NCBI RefSeq assembly: GCF_019243775.1
Contig: NZ_CP069157.1
Coordinates: 1,240,001 to 1,304,000, forward strand
DNA: 64,000 bases
Reading direction: 5' to 3'
DNA from: Morganella morganii
GTDB taxonomy: Bacteria; Pseudomonadota; Gammaproteobacteria; Enterobacterales; Enterobacteriaceae
Shown: positions 23,187 through 33,300 of the stretch, piece after piece
Layout: each line of letters starts with the position of its first letter
Numbering within the stretch: the stretch's first letter is position 1
The notes under the pieces: model-generated
Database searches by the model: none
Told to the model about the DNA's origin: nothing
Seen by the model: the letters and a program-made list of their open reading frames with translations, nothing else
Program-made: the position numbers and the translations under genes

Positions 23187-23518
23187 TCGCCCGTGAGCGT
23201 CAGTTTATCCTGCGCCTCGCTCATGAATTTAAACGGGCGGACTGGCGCAGGATGCTGGCGGATATGACGGCAACAGAGCTGGGGGACTGGTACACCTATT
23301 TCGGGGTAACGCCATTCACTTATCAGCTGATTGATCTGGAGTTCGCCGCACTCAGTAACACCGTGGTGTCGCTGGTGGGCGGCAGCAAAGACCTGTCGCT
23401 GAATGATTTTCTGTTACTGAAACACAGCGAAGAAACCGGTGAGACTGACGACTCACTGTTAATGACAGCAGGCGAGGGGATCGCCGGGGGAGTACGTTAT
23501 GAGCCAGCAGATAGCTGA
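22785..23518 (+). CDS. gpGT fusion by programmed -1 frameshift
   Basis: After Lys133 of gpG (AAG at 23181-23183), a -1 shift continues into VIARERQFILRLAHEFKRADW, the expected start of the T domain, then ATELGDWYTYFG and on to the stop at 23518. The predicted fusion is about 244 residues. The slip site would be CGAAAAG at 23177-23183, directly followed by the gpG stop codon; lambda uses GGGAAAG. The T domain has no good start of its own. It overlaps the tape measure gene by 20 nt. Confidence 0.8.
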
Positions 23519-26372
23519 TCTGGTCATTAATCTCAGTGCGGACAGCACCACATTCACTGAGCAGGTTGGACGCGTCGAACGTCAGTTATTGCAGGCTGCA
23601 GCCAGTGCGGATGCGTCAGCTGAGCGTATGCGTAAATTTGCCGAAGGGCAGTCAGCAGCGGTTAATCAGGCAGCGAACAGTACACAGGCCACACTGAAAA
23701 CGCTGGATGAGTCTCAGATATTCAGTGCTGATAAGTTTGTTCAGAAATGGAAAGCCGCGGCGCGTGAAATTGACAGCATGCACCGCCGGATGAATGAACA
23801 GATCAATAACAGCAGGCAGAAAGATTCGGCCGGTCGGGATCTGGCGCGGCAGCAGGATGCCATGACCGAAAGTTTCTTCCGTCAGATTGATGCGGTAAAG
23901 AAGACCGGCAGCGGGCTTGAACAACTGGCTGTCATTCAGACAAAACTGAACCAGGCGCAGCGTGCCGGTACCATTTCGCAGCAGGATTATCTGACCCTGA
24001 TCTCATCCGTCACGCAGCGCACAACAGAGTTACGCCGTGCGGATGAAAACCTGACGCAGCAGAAAACCCGGTTTATTCAGCGCCTGAAAGAACAGGTAGC
24101 CACACAGAACCTGTCCCGCAAAGAAATGCTGCGTTACCAGGCGGCGCAACTGGGCGTCAGTTCATCAGCGGATATCTATATCAATAAACTCCGTGACAGC
24201 AACAAAGAAACGGAGAAGTTTAAGAATAACAGCAAACTACTCAGTAACGGGCTTAACAGTCTTGCCAGTCAGTTCGGGATGTCAGGGTTACTGCGCGGCG
24301 GTATATGGGGTGGGATCATATCCGGCATCGTGGGTGCAGGTAAGGCTGCATACGATGCGGAATCAGAGTTTACCAACTTCAATAAACAGCTGATCCTGAC
24401 CGGTAATTATGCCAATAAAACCGCATCTCAGCTTAATGAAATGGCACGGACACTGTCCGGCGGCGGCATAACCCGCCATAAAATGGCAGAAACATTGTCA
24501 GAGGTAGTCGGCACAGGCCTGTTCCGGGATAACGAATTAACCCGCGTATCGAAAGCGGCTGCACAGATGAACTATATCACCGGCCAGTCAGTGGAAACCA
24601 CGATCAGCCAGTTCAAACGCCTGCAGGACGAGCCGTTACAGGCCTCACTGGAACTGGAAAAGGCCAATCATCACCTGACCGCCGCACAGCTTGAGCAGAT
24701 CCGCACACTGGAATTACAGGGTGATAAAACCGCCGCTGCCCGCCTGGCGGTGGATGCTTACGCTCAGGCCATTAATGATGGCGCCACGGATATAAGTAAT
24801 AACCTCGGGTATCTTGAATCTGCGTGGGTTACCTTGCGGGATGCGGCAGGAAAGGCCTGGGACACCATGCTCGGGCTTGGCAGAAAACAGACACTTGATG
24901 AAGAAATCCGTGATATTGAAGATTCGCTTAAGCGGATGTCGGACTCTCCATGGTCGGTTAACAGCTCGGTTAACTCAGAGCACCTTAAAAGCAAGCTTTC
25001 CTCGCTGAAAGAGCAAAAGTTTAAAGAAGACTTAGATAAAGCTCGTGCGCAGGCCGACAAAAATAATGAACAGATAGAAGTTAACAGGATCAGAATAAGG
25101 CAGGAAAATTTTTTAAAAAATGCCACCTGGGAGGAAAAACAAAAAGCTGACCTGGCTAAACTGGAAAAAGACAGATGGGCATTATCGGAAGACGAATATG
25201 AAAATGCTAAGCGAATGATCGCTTGGCGAAATAGACCAAGGGATAAACCGCGAGAAAGAAAGGGGAAGGGGTACCAGGTAGGCGAAGGTACCAAAGCCGA
25301 AGAGCAGGCCATTAAAGAGCAGGTAGCCCTGGAGTCAAAGCTCCGCGTCCTGAAAGAGCACAAATCAGTCACTGATGTGATCAGCGCTGAGCGTAAAAAA
25401 CTATGGGAAATGGAAGCGCAGATCGCCATTACCGAAGAGGCCAGGGGTAAGCGGCAGTTAACCAAACAGGAACAGGCACTTCTGGCTAATAAAGCGGCGG
25501 TACTGGCTCAACATGAGAAACTGGCTCTGCTGGGTGATGAAGTTGTTGCACAGGAACGCCTGAATAAACTTCAGGATCAGGCAGATAAATACGTTAAGCA
25601 GCAGACTGAAAAGCAAAATGCGATCCGTGATGCTATCGGTAAATCCTCGCGTGAGGCACAGCAGGCGCTTGAACGGTCGCAGATTCTATCCGCACATCAG
25701 GATAATCCGCGATTGAATGACATGCTTGAGTCTCAGGCGGCAACATATGCAGCGGAAGAGGAAAAACGCGCTAACTGGCTGGCTGGGGCACAGACTGCAT
25801 GGGGTGATTACCGTGATGCCGCACTGGATTCAAATGCTCAAATCCAGAATGCAACTATGGCTGCACTGAACGGATTCTCAACTGAGCTGACATCCGTTCT
25901 GACAACCGGTAAGGCTAATTTCCGTGAGTTCACTACATCGATACTGAAAATGCTGACAGAAATTTTTGTTAAAAAGTCGATTGTCATGGGGATGGATGCA
26001 ATGGGATTTAACTTCACGGCGAACGCAAACGGCGGCGTTTATAACTCTCCGTCACTGAGCGCATACAGCGGACAAGTGGTTCGTACGCCAACGATGTTTG
26101 CTTTTGCGCATGGCGCTGGTGTTATGGGGGAAGCCGGACCAGAAGGAATCTTCCCGTTACGGCGCGGTGTTGACGGAAAATTAGGCGTGGTGGCTAAACT
26201 GGCTGGTGGAGGTGGGGAACCTCTTATTCAGAATAATTATTTCACTATCAATAATGACGGCAGCAATGGACAGATGGGCCCGCAGGCAACTCAGCAGATC
26301 CTGAAGTTAGTTGAACAAAAAACCAAACAGGTATTAGCATCAGAACGCCGTCCGGGCGGAGCGATGGGGTAA
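23499..26372 (+). CDS. Tail tape measure protein (gpH-like)
   Basis: 957 residues; its length sets tail length. Long coiled-coil regions rich in Ala, Gln, Glu and Lys flank a hydrophobic segment at about residues 265-290 (LLRGGIWGGIISGIVGAG). The C-terminal part has the Gly-rich GVYNSPSLSAYSG and AHGAGVMGEAGPEG, typical of lambda-family tape measures. Follows G/GT, as it must for chaperone loading. Length is close to lambda gpH (853 aa). Confidence 0.93.
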   Translation: MSQQIADLVINLSADSTTFTEQVGRVERQLLQAAASADASAERMRKFAEGQSAAVNQAANSTQATLKTLDESQIFSADKFVQKWKAAAREIDSMHRRMNEQINNSRQKDSAGRDLARQQDAMTESFFRQIDAVKKTGSGLEQLAVIQTKLNQAQRAGTISQQDYLTLISSVTQRTTELRRADENLTQQKTRFIQRLKEQVATQNLSRKEMLRYQAAQLGVSSSADIYINKLRDSNKETEKFKNNSKLLSNGLNSLASQFGMSGLLRGGIWGGIISGIVGAGKAAYDAESEFTNFNKQLILTGNYANKTASQLNEMARTLSGGGITRHKMAETLSEVVGTGLFRDNELTRVSKAAAQMNYITGQSVETTISQFKRLQDEPLQASLELEKANHHLTAAQLEQIRTLELQGDKTAAARLAVDAYAQAINDGATDISNNLGYLESAWVTLRDAAGKAWDTMLGLGRKQTLDEEIRDIEDSLKRMSDSPWSVNSSVNSEHLKSKLSSLKEQKFKEDLDKARAQADKNNEQIEVNRIRIRQENFLKNATWEEKQKADLAKLEKDRWALSEDEYENAKRMIAWRNRPRDKPRERKGKGYQVGEGTKAEEQAIKEQVALESKLRVLKEHKSVTDVISAERKKLWEMEAQIAITEEARGKRQLTKQEQALLANKAAVLAQHEKLALLGDEVVAQERLNKLQDQADKYVKQQTEKQNAIRDAIGKSSREAQQALERSQILSAHQDNPRLNDMLESQAATYAAEEEKRANWLAGAQTAWGDYRDAALDSNAQIQNATMAALNGFSTELTSVLTTGKANFREFTTSILKMLTEIFVKKSIVMGMDAMGFNFTANANGGVYNSPSLSAYSGQVVRTPTMFAFAHGAGVMGEAGPEGIFPLRRGVDGKLGVVAKLAGGGGEPLIQNNYFTINNDGSNGQMGPQATQQILKLVEQKTKQVLASERRPGGAMG

Positions 26373-26374
26373 CA

Positions 26375-26704
26375 ATGGAAATATTCACCTGGAAAGTAAA
26401 ACCCGGCATGAACATAGAGAGCGAACCCCGTGTTCGCTCTGTTCGTTTCGGTGATGGCTATGAGCAGCGCCGCCCTGACGGCTTCAATACTAATCTTGAA
26501 AAATACAGCGTTACATTATCACCAAAGAATGCTGAGGCTCAGGTTGTCAGGGCTTTTCTGGAAAAACATGCGGGCGTAACCGCGTTTCTCTGGAAACCTC
26601 CTCATCAAATGAACGCAATCAAGGTATTATGCCGTAAATGGTCATTTTCAGTGGGGGCGCTTAGAACCGATGTTACCGCTGAATTTGAAGAGGTTTTGGC
26701 ATAA
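26375..26704 (+). CDS. gpM-like minor tail protein
   Basis: 109 residues, 2 nt after the tape measure. Contains VRSVRFGDGYEQRRPDG at residues 20-36 and AFLWKPP near residue 71, the signature of the phage minor tail M family. Part of the tail tip in lambda. Unusually, the next structural gene (gpL-like) lies 1.7 kb away behind inserted cargo. Confidence 0.9.
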   Translation: MEIFTWKVKPGMNIESEPRVRSVRFGDGYEQRRPDGFNTNLEKYSVTLSPKNAEAQVVRAFLEKHAGVTAFLWKPPHQMNAIKVLCRKWSFSVGALRTDVTAEFEEVLA

Positions 26705-26727
26705 AACTGATTAACGCGGGGTTCACC

Positions 26728-27324
26728 ATGAAAAAAAACATCGCATTTTTTACATTCCTTCTTGGCTTTTGCTTTTCATCATCAGCGGTAACAAATGGAA
26801 AAGAAATAACAGCACCTCTCGGACTGAAGTGGGGGATGACTAAAAATGAGATTATTGAAAAAACTGGCGGCATAAAGGAAATAGGATTCAGAGACGGTAT
26901 TAAGCAATTTTTGGTAAACAATAAAGATAATAAAGTTGATGGATTAGAGTTGTACAGTATTGGTATTGATAAAAAGTACGGACTCACAAGTGTCGAAATG
27001 ATGTTTTATATAGATAATGATAGTAACGGTAATAAGGCTGTTGAAAAATATAATGTTTTGAAGGAGGTTTTAGTTTCAAAGTACGGTGAGCAATACTCAG
27101 ATGAGTATCTGTGGCGTAATTATAATAAAGGCTCGATGTCATTTGCAGCATGTATTGGTAATGAGCAATGTGGAAAATATTTTTCATCATTTGAAGATGA
27201 TATAGGCGGCAATACTGGGTTGATGCTGACTACCGATTCATCTGGTGAAAACGCGAATGTATTCTTATTATATAAATCTCCTGCAATTAAAAAAAATAAA
27301 AGAAGAAGCCAAAGCCAGTTCTGA
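26728..27324 (+). CDS. Secreted AT-rich cargo protein in tail region, C-terminus probably frameshifted
   Basis: 198 residues as read. Residues 1-20 are a signal peptide (basic start, IAFFTFLLGFCFSSSA). The mature part begins with a segment (APLGLKWGMTKNEIIEK) seen in small periplasmic proteins of unknown function. The gene is clearly more AT-rich than the tail genes and is followed by a terminator. At a run of eight A (27289-27296) the frame ends in a basic, unlikely tail (KKNKRRSQSQF). The alternative frame continues as KEEAKASSESEVQKKAQALS to a stop at 27370 and looks more natural. Possibly a lysogenic conversion gene. Confidence 0.65.
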   Translation: MKKNIAFFTFLLGFCFSSSAVTNGKEITAPLGLKWGMTKNEIIEKTGGIKEIGFRDGIKQFLVNNKDNKVDGLELYSIGIDKKYGLTSVEMMFYIDNDSNGNKAVEKYNVLKEVLVSKYGEQYSDEYLWRNYNKGSMSFAACIGNEQCGKYFSSFEDDIGGNTGLMLTTDSSGENANVFLLYKSPAIKKNKRRSQSQF

Positions 27325-27394
27325 AAGCGAAGTACAGAAAAAAGCGCAAGCATTATCTGATTCGCTATAGCGCCAACGAAACATATCCATGAAT

Positions 27395-27416
27395 AACCCG
27401 CTCCGGCGGGTTTTTT
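27395..27416 (+). terminator. Terminator after the secreted cargo gene
   Basis: AACCCGC-TCCG-GCGGGTT hairpin with TTTTTT. It isolates the cargo gene from downstream tail genes unless antiterminated. Confidence 0.8.
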
Positions 27417-27483
27417 ATACCTGAAATTCAGTTTTATCCACCTGTGCACCACATGCACACACGCTTTTAAACATCGAACCGAT

Positions 27484-27573
27484 ATTTAGGAATGAGCCTT
27501 TGAGGGGATCAGTTATAGCTGATGCTGCTTCGATGGGCTGATCTCCTATGTGGCAAAGGTTCATTACCTAAAT
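27484..27573 (+). promoter_or_regulatory. 90-bp palindromic leader before KilA-N/P63C gene
   Basis: ATTTAGGAATGAGCCTTTG (27484-27502) pairs with CAAAGGTTCATTACCTAAAT (27554-27573) with one bulge and one mismatch. The next inner arms GGGGATCAG and CTGATCTCC also pair with one mismatch. The whole can form one long hairpin ending 12 nt before the ATG at 27586. It could be a regulatory leader, an antisense-RNA target or the remnant of a mobile palindrome. Confidence 0.55.
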
Positions 27574-27585
27574 AAGGAAAGCATC

Positions 27586-28368
27586 ATGATTAAAATCATA
27601 CCCATGAAGTATGACGAATCCCTGATCCCGTTTAATGGTGATTGCTGGGTGAATGCAACAGTGGCAGCCCGGTATTTTGGAAAGCTTACGAAAGACTGGC
27701 TGAGAGCTACATCGACAAAAGAATACATTTCAGAAGTTGGACAAGAGCTTGATATTGAAGCCTATAATTCTAAAGAGGAGATTTCCCCCCTTTTAGTTCG
27801 GGTGGAGAAAGGTCGCTATGGGGGCACCTGGATTCACCCGGAACTGGTCATTGAGTTTGCCCGCTGGTTATCACCAAAGTTCGCCCGTGCCTGTGACCGG
27901 CATATAAAAAATATGCTGATGGCGCAGAATATGACACTGACGGAAGATCAGGTTATCGGCCTGCTGACATACAAAGACGCCACTGAGTGGGAAAAGCGTT
28001 TTCAGGAGCCCTATTATCGCGCACTGTCAAAAATGGCCGGTGTTCCTTACTTTGGTCATGTCGGCGGGTGCCCGTCACTCTTCGGGATGATCACGGCGAA
28101 GTGGGTATACGGCGTTGCATTGCCTGATTATGTATACGAATCGGTAAAAGAAAGTCGGTCTGCGCGTGAGAAAATTCACCAGTACCTCAAGGCAGATGCC
28201 TTACGGAAAGTTGAAGAGCAAATGGTGGCGGTGACCAATATCGCCAACAGCTCAGCAGACTATAAGGATTTTGATGCCCGGTGTATGGCCGCATTTGATG
28301 TTAAAGGGCAGATGCAGCTGCTTTATCCGGTGACGGGAAATAATTCACAGATTACCCGGTTACAGTAG
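27586..28368 (+). CDS. KilA-N and P63C domain protein inserted in tail module
   Basis: 260 residues from ATG 27586, which has AAGGAAA 5 nt upstream. Residues 5-105 form a KilA-N DNA-binding domain (CWVNATVAARYFGK, then GGTWIHPELVIEFARWLSPKFA). Residues about 140-190 match the P63C domain (PYYRALSKMAGVPYF, then MITAKWVYGVALPDYVY). Such proteins are phage antirepressor-like regulators. Its place between gpM- and gpL-like genes is foreign to tail assembly, so it is cargo. Ends 11 nt before the gpL-like gene. Confidence 0.85.
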   Translation: MIKIIPMKYDESLIPFNGDCWVNATVAARYFGKLTKDWLRATSTKEYISEVGQELDIEAYNSKEEISPLLVRVEKGRYGGTWIHPELVIEFARWLSPKFARACDRHIKNMLMAQNMTLTEDQVIGLLTYKDATEWEKRFQEPYYRALSKMAGVPYFGHVGGCPSLFGMITAKWVYGVALPDYVYESVKESRSAREKIHQYLKADALRKVEEQMVAVTNIANSSADYKDFDARCMAAFDVKGQMQLLYPVTGNNSQITRLQ

Positions 28369-28379
28369 CGGGAGGCGCA

Positions 28380-29078
28380 ATGCAGAACATCTCTCCGGAA
28401 ATGCGGATTGCAGTTACTGAGCTGGCTTCCGACCCCGAAATTGAACTGTTTGAAATCGACCTTACTCATATCGGCGGTATCCGGTACCGGTTTTATAACG
28501 GCATGAATGGTCAGCGAAAGCCGCTTATCTGGCAAAAACAGGTTTATGATCCCTATCCTGTCAGTGGTGAGGGGTTCACCTACAGCGGAAAAGGCCCGTC
28601 AGGACGACCGACGATTACACTGTCCAACCTGTTCGGCCTGATCACCGGTATTGTCAGTCAGCTGGATGGGGCCGGTGGCGGTTATGTGATCCGCCGGGTG
28701 GTTAAATCCCGGTTCCTCGATGCAGATAACTTTGAGGGCGGAAATCCGGACGCTGATCCGTCACAGGAAATTATCAGCCGCTGGGTTATTGAACAGGTCA
28801 CCAGTCTGAATAATAAAACAGCTTCCTTCATGCTGGCCGCACCCAGTGAGACAGACGGCGCAATGCTGCCGTGCCGGGTTATTTTGTCGGACGTGTGTCC
28901 GTGGGGGTACCGGTCTGCCGAATGTGGTTACGCGGGTCCGCCGGTCGCTGATGAATGGGGTAAACCAACCAGTGACCCGGCAAAGGACAAATGCGGCAAA
29001 CGACTGCCGGACTGCAAACTCCGCAACAACCAGTCACGTATCGGGGCATTTGTCTCCACTTCCCGTCTCAGCAAATAG
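28380..29078 (+). CDS. gpL-like minor tail protein
   Basis: 232 residues. Tail-tip protein. The C-terminal domain contains four Cys (DVCPW, AECGY, DKCGK and PDCKLR, from about residue 170 on), matching the iron-sulfur-binding C-terminal domain reported for lambda gpL. The N-terminal part is beta-rich (IGGIRYRFYNG). Order L-K-I-J follows. Confidence 0.9.
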   Translation: MQNISPEMRIAVTELASDPEIELFEIDLTHIGGIRYRFYNGMNGQRKPLIWQKQVYDPYPVSGEGFTYSGKGPSGRPTITLSNLFGLITGIVSQLDGAGGGYVIRRVVKSRFLDADNFEGGNPDADPSQEIISRWVIEQVTSLNNKTASFMLAAPSETDGAMLPCRVILSDVCPWGYRSAECGYAGPPVADEWGKPTSDPAKDKCGKRLPDCKLRNNQSRIGAFVSTSRLSK

Positions 29079-29095
29079 CATTTCAGAGGGTTTCC

Positions 29096-29824
29096 ATGAT
29101 TAAACACGCCATTCTGGCGCACGCTCAGGCGGATGCGCCCCGGGAATCGTGCGGCCTGATTATCCGTAATGAGCAGGGGGAGCAGTATCTGCCGTGCCGG
29201 AATCAGTCTCCGGATCCTGAACACCATTTTACTGTCGGGTTTGACGATTTTATCCGTGCCGGTGAGCAGGGCGAGGTTGTGGCTGTGGTTCACAGTCACC
29301 CGGGCGGCCAGCCGTATCTGAGTAGTGCAGACAGGACCATGCAGATAAACAGCGGACTGCCGTGGCTGCTGGTCTGTGACGAAAAAATCCACCGCTATGA
29401 ACCGGTGCCGCCTCTGCTGGGCCGCCAGTTTGTGCACGGCGTGACCGACTGCTACAGCCTGTTCCGGGATGCGTATCACCTGACAGGCATCAACCTGCCG
29501 GATTTTGAACGGCATGATGACTGGTGGCGGCACGGTGAAGAACTCTACCTGGACAATATGGAGAGCAACGGTTTTGTCCGGGTGAAAAAAGATATTCAGC
29601 CGGGGGATGTGATCCTGTTCTGTTACGCCAGTTCCCGGGCGAATCACGCCGCCGTTTATCTCGGCGCACAGACCATTCTCCACCACATACCCAATCAACT
29701 CAGTAAGCGCGAGGCATATAACCCACGATGGCAACGAATGACTCACTCGATCTGGCGTTACCGCCACTGGCAACCTTCCGGCTTTACGGGGATTTGCAAC
29801 GATTTGGACGCCGTTTTGATCTGA
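29096..29824 (+). CDS. gpK-like tail protein (JAB/MPN protease plus NlpC/P60)
   Basis: 242 residues from ATG 29096, AGAGGG upstream; longer readings overlap gpL. Residues 1-95 are a JAB/MPN metalloprotease domain with ESCGLI and VVHSHPGGQPYLSSAD. Residues about 110-242 are an NlpC/P60 domain (VTDCYSLFRDAYH with catalytic Cys, NHAAVYLG with His). In lambda gpK is needed for tail-tip assembly and may cut peptidoglycan during entry. It overlaps the gpI gene by 97 nt. Confidence 0.92.
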   Translation: MIKHAILAHAQADAPRESCGLIIRNEQGEQYLPCRNQSPDPEHHFTVGFDDFIRAGEQGEVVAVVHSHPGGQPYLSSADRTMQINSGLPWLLVCDEKIHRYEPVPPLLGRQFVHGVTDCYSLFRDAYHLTGINLPDFERHDDWWRHGEELYLDNMESNGFVRVKKDIQPGDVILFCYASSRANHAAVYLGAQTILHHIPNQLSKREAYNPRWQRMTHSIWRYRHWQPSGFTGICNDLDAVLI

Positions 29825-30372
29825 GTGTCAGAACGGCGGCGGAAGGTATCCATGGGCTTCTGCTCCAGCTCCCGCAGCTACGGCAGCGTATCCGTGACGG
29901 CTGGTACCAGATACGGATCGCCGGCAGTGATGTTTCCCCGGATGAAATTCACCGGCGTTTTAATGATCCGCTTCCCCGGAATGCGGTCGTTCACATTGTC
30001 CCGCGTATCGAAGGGGCTAAGAACGGAGGTGTGTTTCAGTTTATCGCCGGTGCTGCTGTGCTGGCAATCGGATGGTGGAACCCCGGCGGCTGGGCTATCG
30101 GTGGTGCGCTGATGTCGGCCGGTGCGGCCATGATGCTGGGCGGTGTGGCACAGATGCTGACACCGGTAGCGAAACAGTCGGATATGTCACGGGGTGAGGA
30201 AGAGAAGGGTAATACCTATTTCAGTAACCTCGAAAATACCGTGGCACAGGGCGTGGCCGTACCTGTGGCCTACGGGCGGATTATGTGCGGGTCGCGGGTG
30301 ATTTCACAGTCCATTGAGATTATGGATGACAGCGACGGTACTAATATTGATGCCGGTAAACACGGCGGGTAA
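29728..30372 (+). CDS. gpI-like tail assembly protein
   Basis: 214 residues overlapping the end of gpK in another frame. The Gly/Ala-rich hydrophobic region (residues about 106-150, FIAGAAVLAIGWWNPGGWAIGG) and the later VPVAYGRIMCGSRVISQSI are typical of lambda gpI. It helps tip assembly but is not thought to remain in the virion. Confidence 0.88.
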   Translation: MATNDSLDLALPPLATFRLYGDLQRFGRRFDLSVRTAAEGIHGLLLQLPQLRQRIRDGWYQIRIAGSDVSPDEIHRRFNDPLPRNAVVHIVPRIEGAKNGGVFQFIAGAAVLAIGWWNPGGWAIGGALMSAGAAMMLGGVAQMLTPVAKQSDMSRGEEEKGNTYFSNLENTVAQGVAVPVAYGRIMCGSRVISQSIEIMDDSDGTNIDAGKHGG

Positions 30373-30384
30373 GTGAGGTAACAG

Positions 30385-33300
30385 ATGGGAAAGGGCGGCG
30401 GCGGGCAGCGTACACCGTATGAGGCACCGAATGATTTAAGTTCACGGCAGAAAATATCCCTGATTGACCTGATAAGTGAGGGGCCGATTGAGGGGCCGGA
30501 AGAAATTAACAATGTGGTGAATGATTTGTCCTGCGTGTATCTGGATGATACGCCTGTCATTGACGGATCCGGAAACAGTACAGTAAACGGACTGACGGCG
30601 CAGTGGCGCGCAGGAACACTGGAACAGCCGGGACTATACGGCTTTACTTCATCAGCTAATGAGGAACCGGTTGGTATCGAGGTAAAATACAATGTCCCGG
30701 TCACCCGGACAATCACCTCACCGTATATCGACCGCCTGCGGCTGACGTTCGGGACACAGTCCCTGGTGGAATCCAAAGACAACGGCGACAGGGTGGCGAC
30801 ATCGGTGCAACTGGAAATTCAGATCCAGCGTGGCAGTGTCTGGTCAACGGAAAAAGTGGTCACCATCACCGGCAAGCGCAGCAACTCCCCTTACCTGATG
30901 GCGGTCATTCTGGATAACTTACCGCCGTCCCCGTTCAGTGTCCGGATGCGCCGGTTAACTCCGGACAGCACCACGGATAAAATTCAGAACAATACGGTCT
31001 GGTCGAGTTATTCAGAGCTTATTGATATTAACCAGACTTACCCCGGCTCCGCGGTCGCCGGACTGACATTTGAAAGTGAGCAGTTCGGTAATAAATTCCC
31101 GCGCCGTAACTATCTTATTAAGGGCCGTATTATCCAGGTACCGGCCAACTACAACCCGGATACACGGGTGTATTCCGGTATATGGGACGGCACCTTTAAA
31201 CCTGCATGGTCGGATAACCCTGCGTGGGTGCTGTGGGATCTGCTGACACATCCGCGCTATGGCATGGGGCAGCGCCTGAAAATAGCCGAAGTGGATAAAT
31301 TCGCGTTGTATATGATCGGGCAGTACTGCGATCAGGAGGTGGATGACGGTTTCGGCGGTAAAGAGCCGCGTGTCCGCTGTAATGCTTATATTACCGATCT
31401 GCGTAAAGCCTATGATGTGATCAGTGAGCTGTGTTCCTCAATGCGGATTATGCCGGTGTGGAACGGTCAGGTTCTGACGTTTGTGCAGGACCGCCCGTCT
31501 GATTCTGTATGGCCGTACACTAACGCTAACGTTGCTGACGGGGTGTTTGAATACAGCTTCAGTCCGTCAAAGGCGCGACATAACGTGGTTGAGGTTCGCT
31601 TCATTGATCCTGATAACGGCTGGAAAACCAGTGTGGAGCAGGTGTCTGATGATGTCTCTGTGGCACAGAACGGCCGGAATGTACTGCGTGTGGATGCTTT
31701 CGGCTGCACCAGTCGCGGGCAGGCTCACCGGCACGGATTGTGGATCCTGACGACAGAAAAACTCGAAACGCAGACGGTTGAATTCAGAATTGGTGCGGAA
31801 GGATTACGCCATACGCCCGGTGATATTTTCGAGATAGCGGATAACGACTGGGTGGATATGCAGATCGGCGGCCGCATTCTGTCTGCTGACCCGGAAAAGA
31901 AAACGCTGCTGCTTGACCGCAACATAGAAAAACCGGCCAAAGGTGATGCGCATGTTATTGTCACCGATGGTTCCGGCCTGCCGAAAACCATCAAAGTGAC
32001 CGGCTATCCGGCTACGAATCAGATTACCCTCGATGTGATGCCGGAAGGTATACCACAACATTCTGTCTGGACGCTCTCCCTGCCGTCACTGCGCCGCCGG
32101 TTATTCCGGGCGGTGTCACTGGCGGATAACAGTGACGGAACCTTTATTGTTACTGCGGTTCAGCATGCGCCGGAAAAAGAAGCCATTGTGGATAAGGGGG
32201 CGGTATTTGAACCGAAGCCGGATACACCTCTTGGTGGTTTTATTCCCCCGGTTGAAAATCTTACTGTGGAAATAAGCAGTGATAATGAGGCATGGCAGGC
32301 AGCAGCATCATGGAACTCACCCTATGCCCTGCGCGGTGTTGAGTATCTGCTGAAGCTGACCATCGGCGACCGTGTTGCCGGAACGGCGGTAACGAAAGAA
32401 TCGTTTTACCGGTTCAGTGGTATGCCGCAGGGTAATTATGTGCTGACAGTCACCCCGCAGAATGACAGAGGGCAGAAAGGGGAACCGGCCAGTACATCAT
32501 TTTCCGTCAATCCGCCGCTGCCACCGTCTTATATTGAAGTTGAACCCGGCTATTTCAGTCTCGGTATTGTTCCGCGTTCCGGCGGACAGAACAGCCTACG
32601 GGCGCAATATGAGTTTTGGTTTTCAGATAAACAGGTAGCCGATATCCGCGATGTTGAATCTGTGGCCGCTTATCTGGGTAACGGCACTATGTGGATTGTG
32701 CAGGGACGTAATATGAAAGCAGGTCACCGCTATTATGTGTATGTCCGCAGCATAAACGTGGTCGGAAAATCGATATTTGTTGAGGCCAGTGGTATTCCGG
32801 AAAGTAATGCCGATGAAATCCTCGACGCTGTGCAAAAAGAGCTCGAAGACTCAGCCATCATCAAAGACCTGCAGTCGCAGGCTGACGATAATTTTGAGGC
32901 CATTATCAACAACGCCAACAACGCTTACGGCCAGTGGGGCTACTGGCAGCGCGAAAACGGCGCGATGAAAGCCGAAATTATCGAAGTCCGCAACTACACG
33001 ATTACGGAAACAACGGCACTTGCGGAGAAACTGGACGCGGTACAGGTTAAAGCAGAAGACGGACTGGCGCTGGCGCAGAACTCCATCCGCGCGCAGTGGG
33101 ATATGGCATCCGGTCAGGCATCCGTGGTCCACGATATGAAAGTCCGGATCCGTTATAACGGTGAGGATTATTCCGCCGGTATGGTGATCGGGGCTGAGCT
33201 GAAAGGTGGTCAGGTGAACACCCTTATCGGTTTTAACGCTCAGCAGTTTGCGTTTTATAATCCGGTGAAAAAATCGATGGACATGTTCATGTACATGAAG

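Noticed and set aside
24764..25465. 233-codon minus-strand ORF opposite the tape measure gene
   Set aside because: Ser/Leu-rich composition is what the reverse frame of a Glu/Lys/Ala coiled-coil gene produces.
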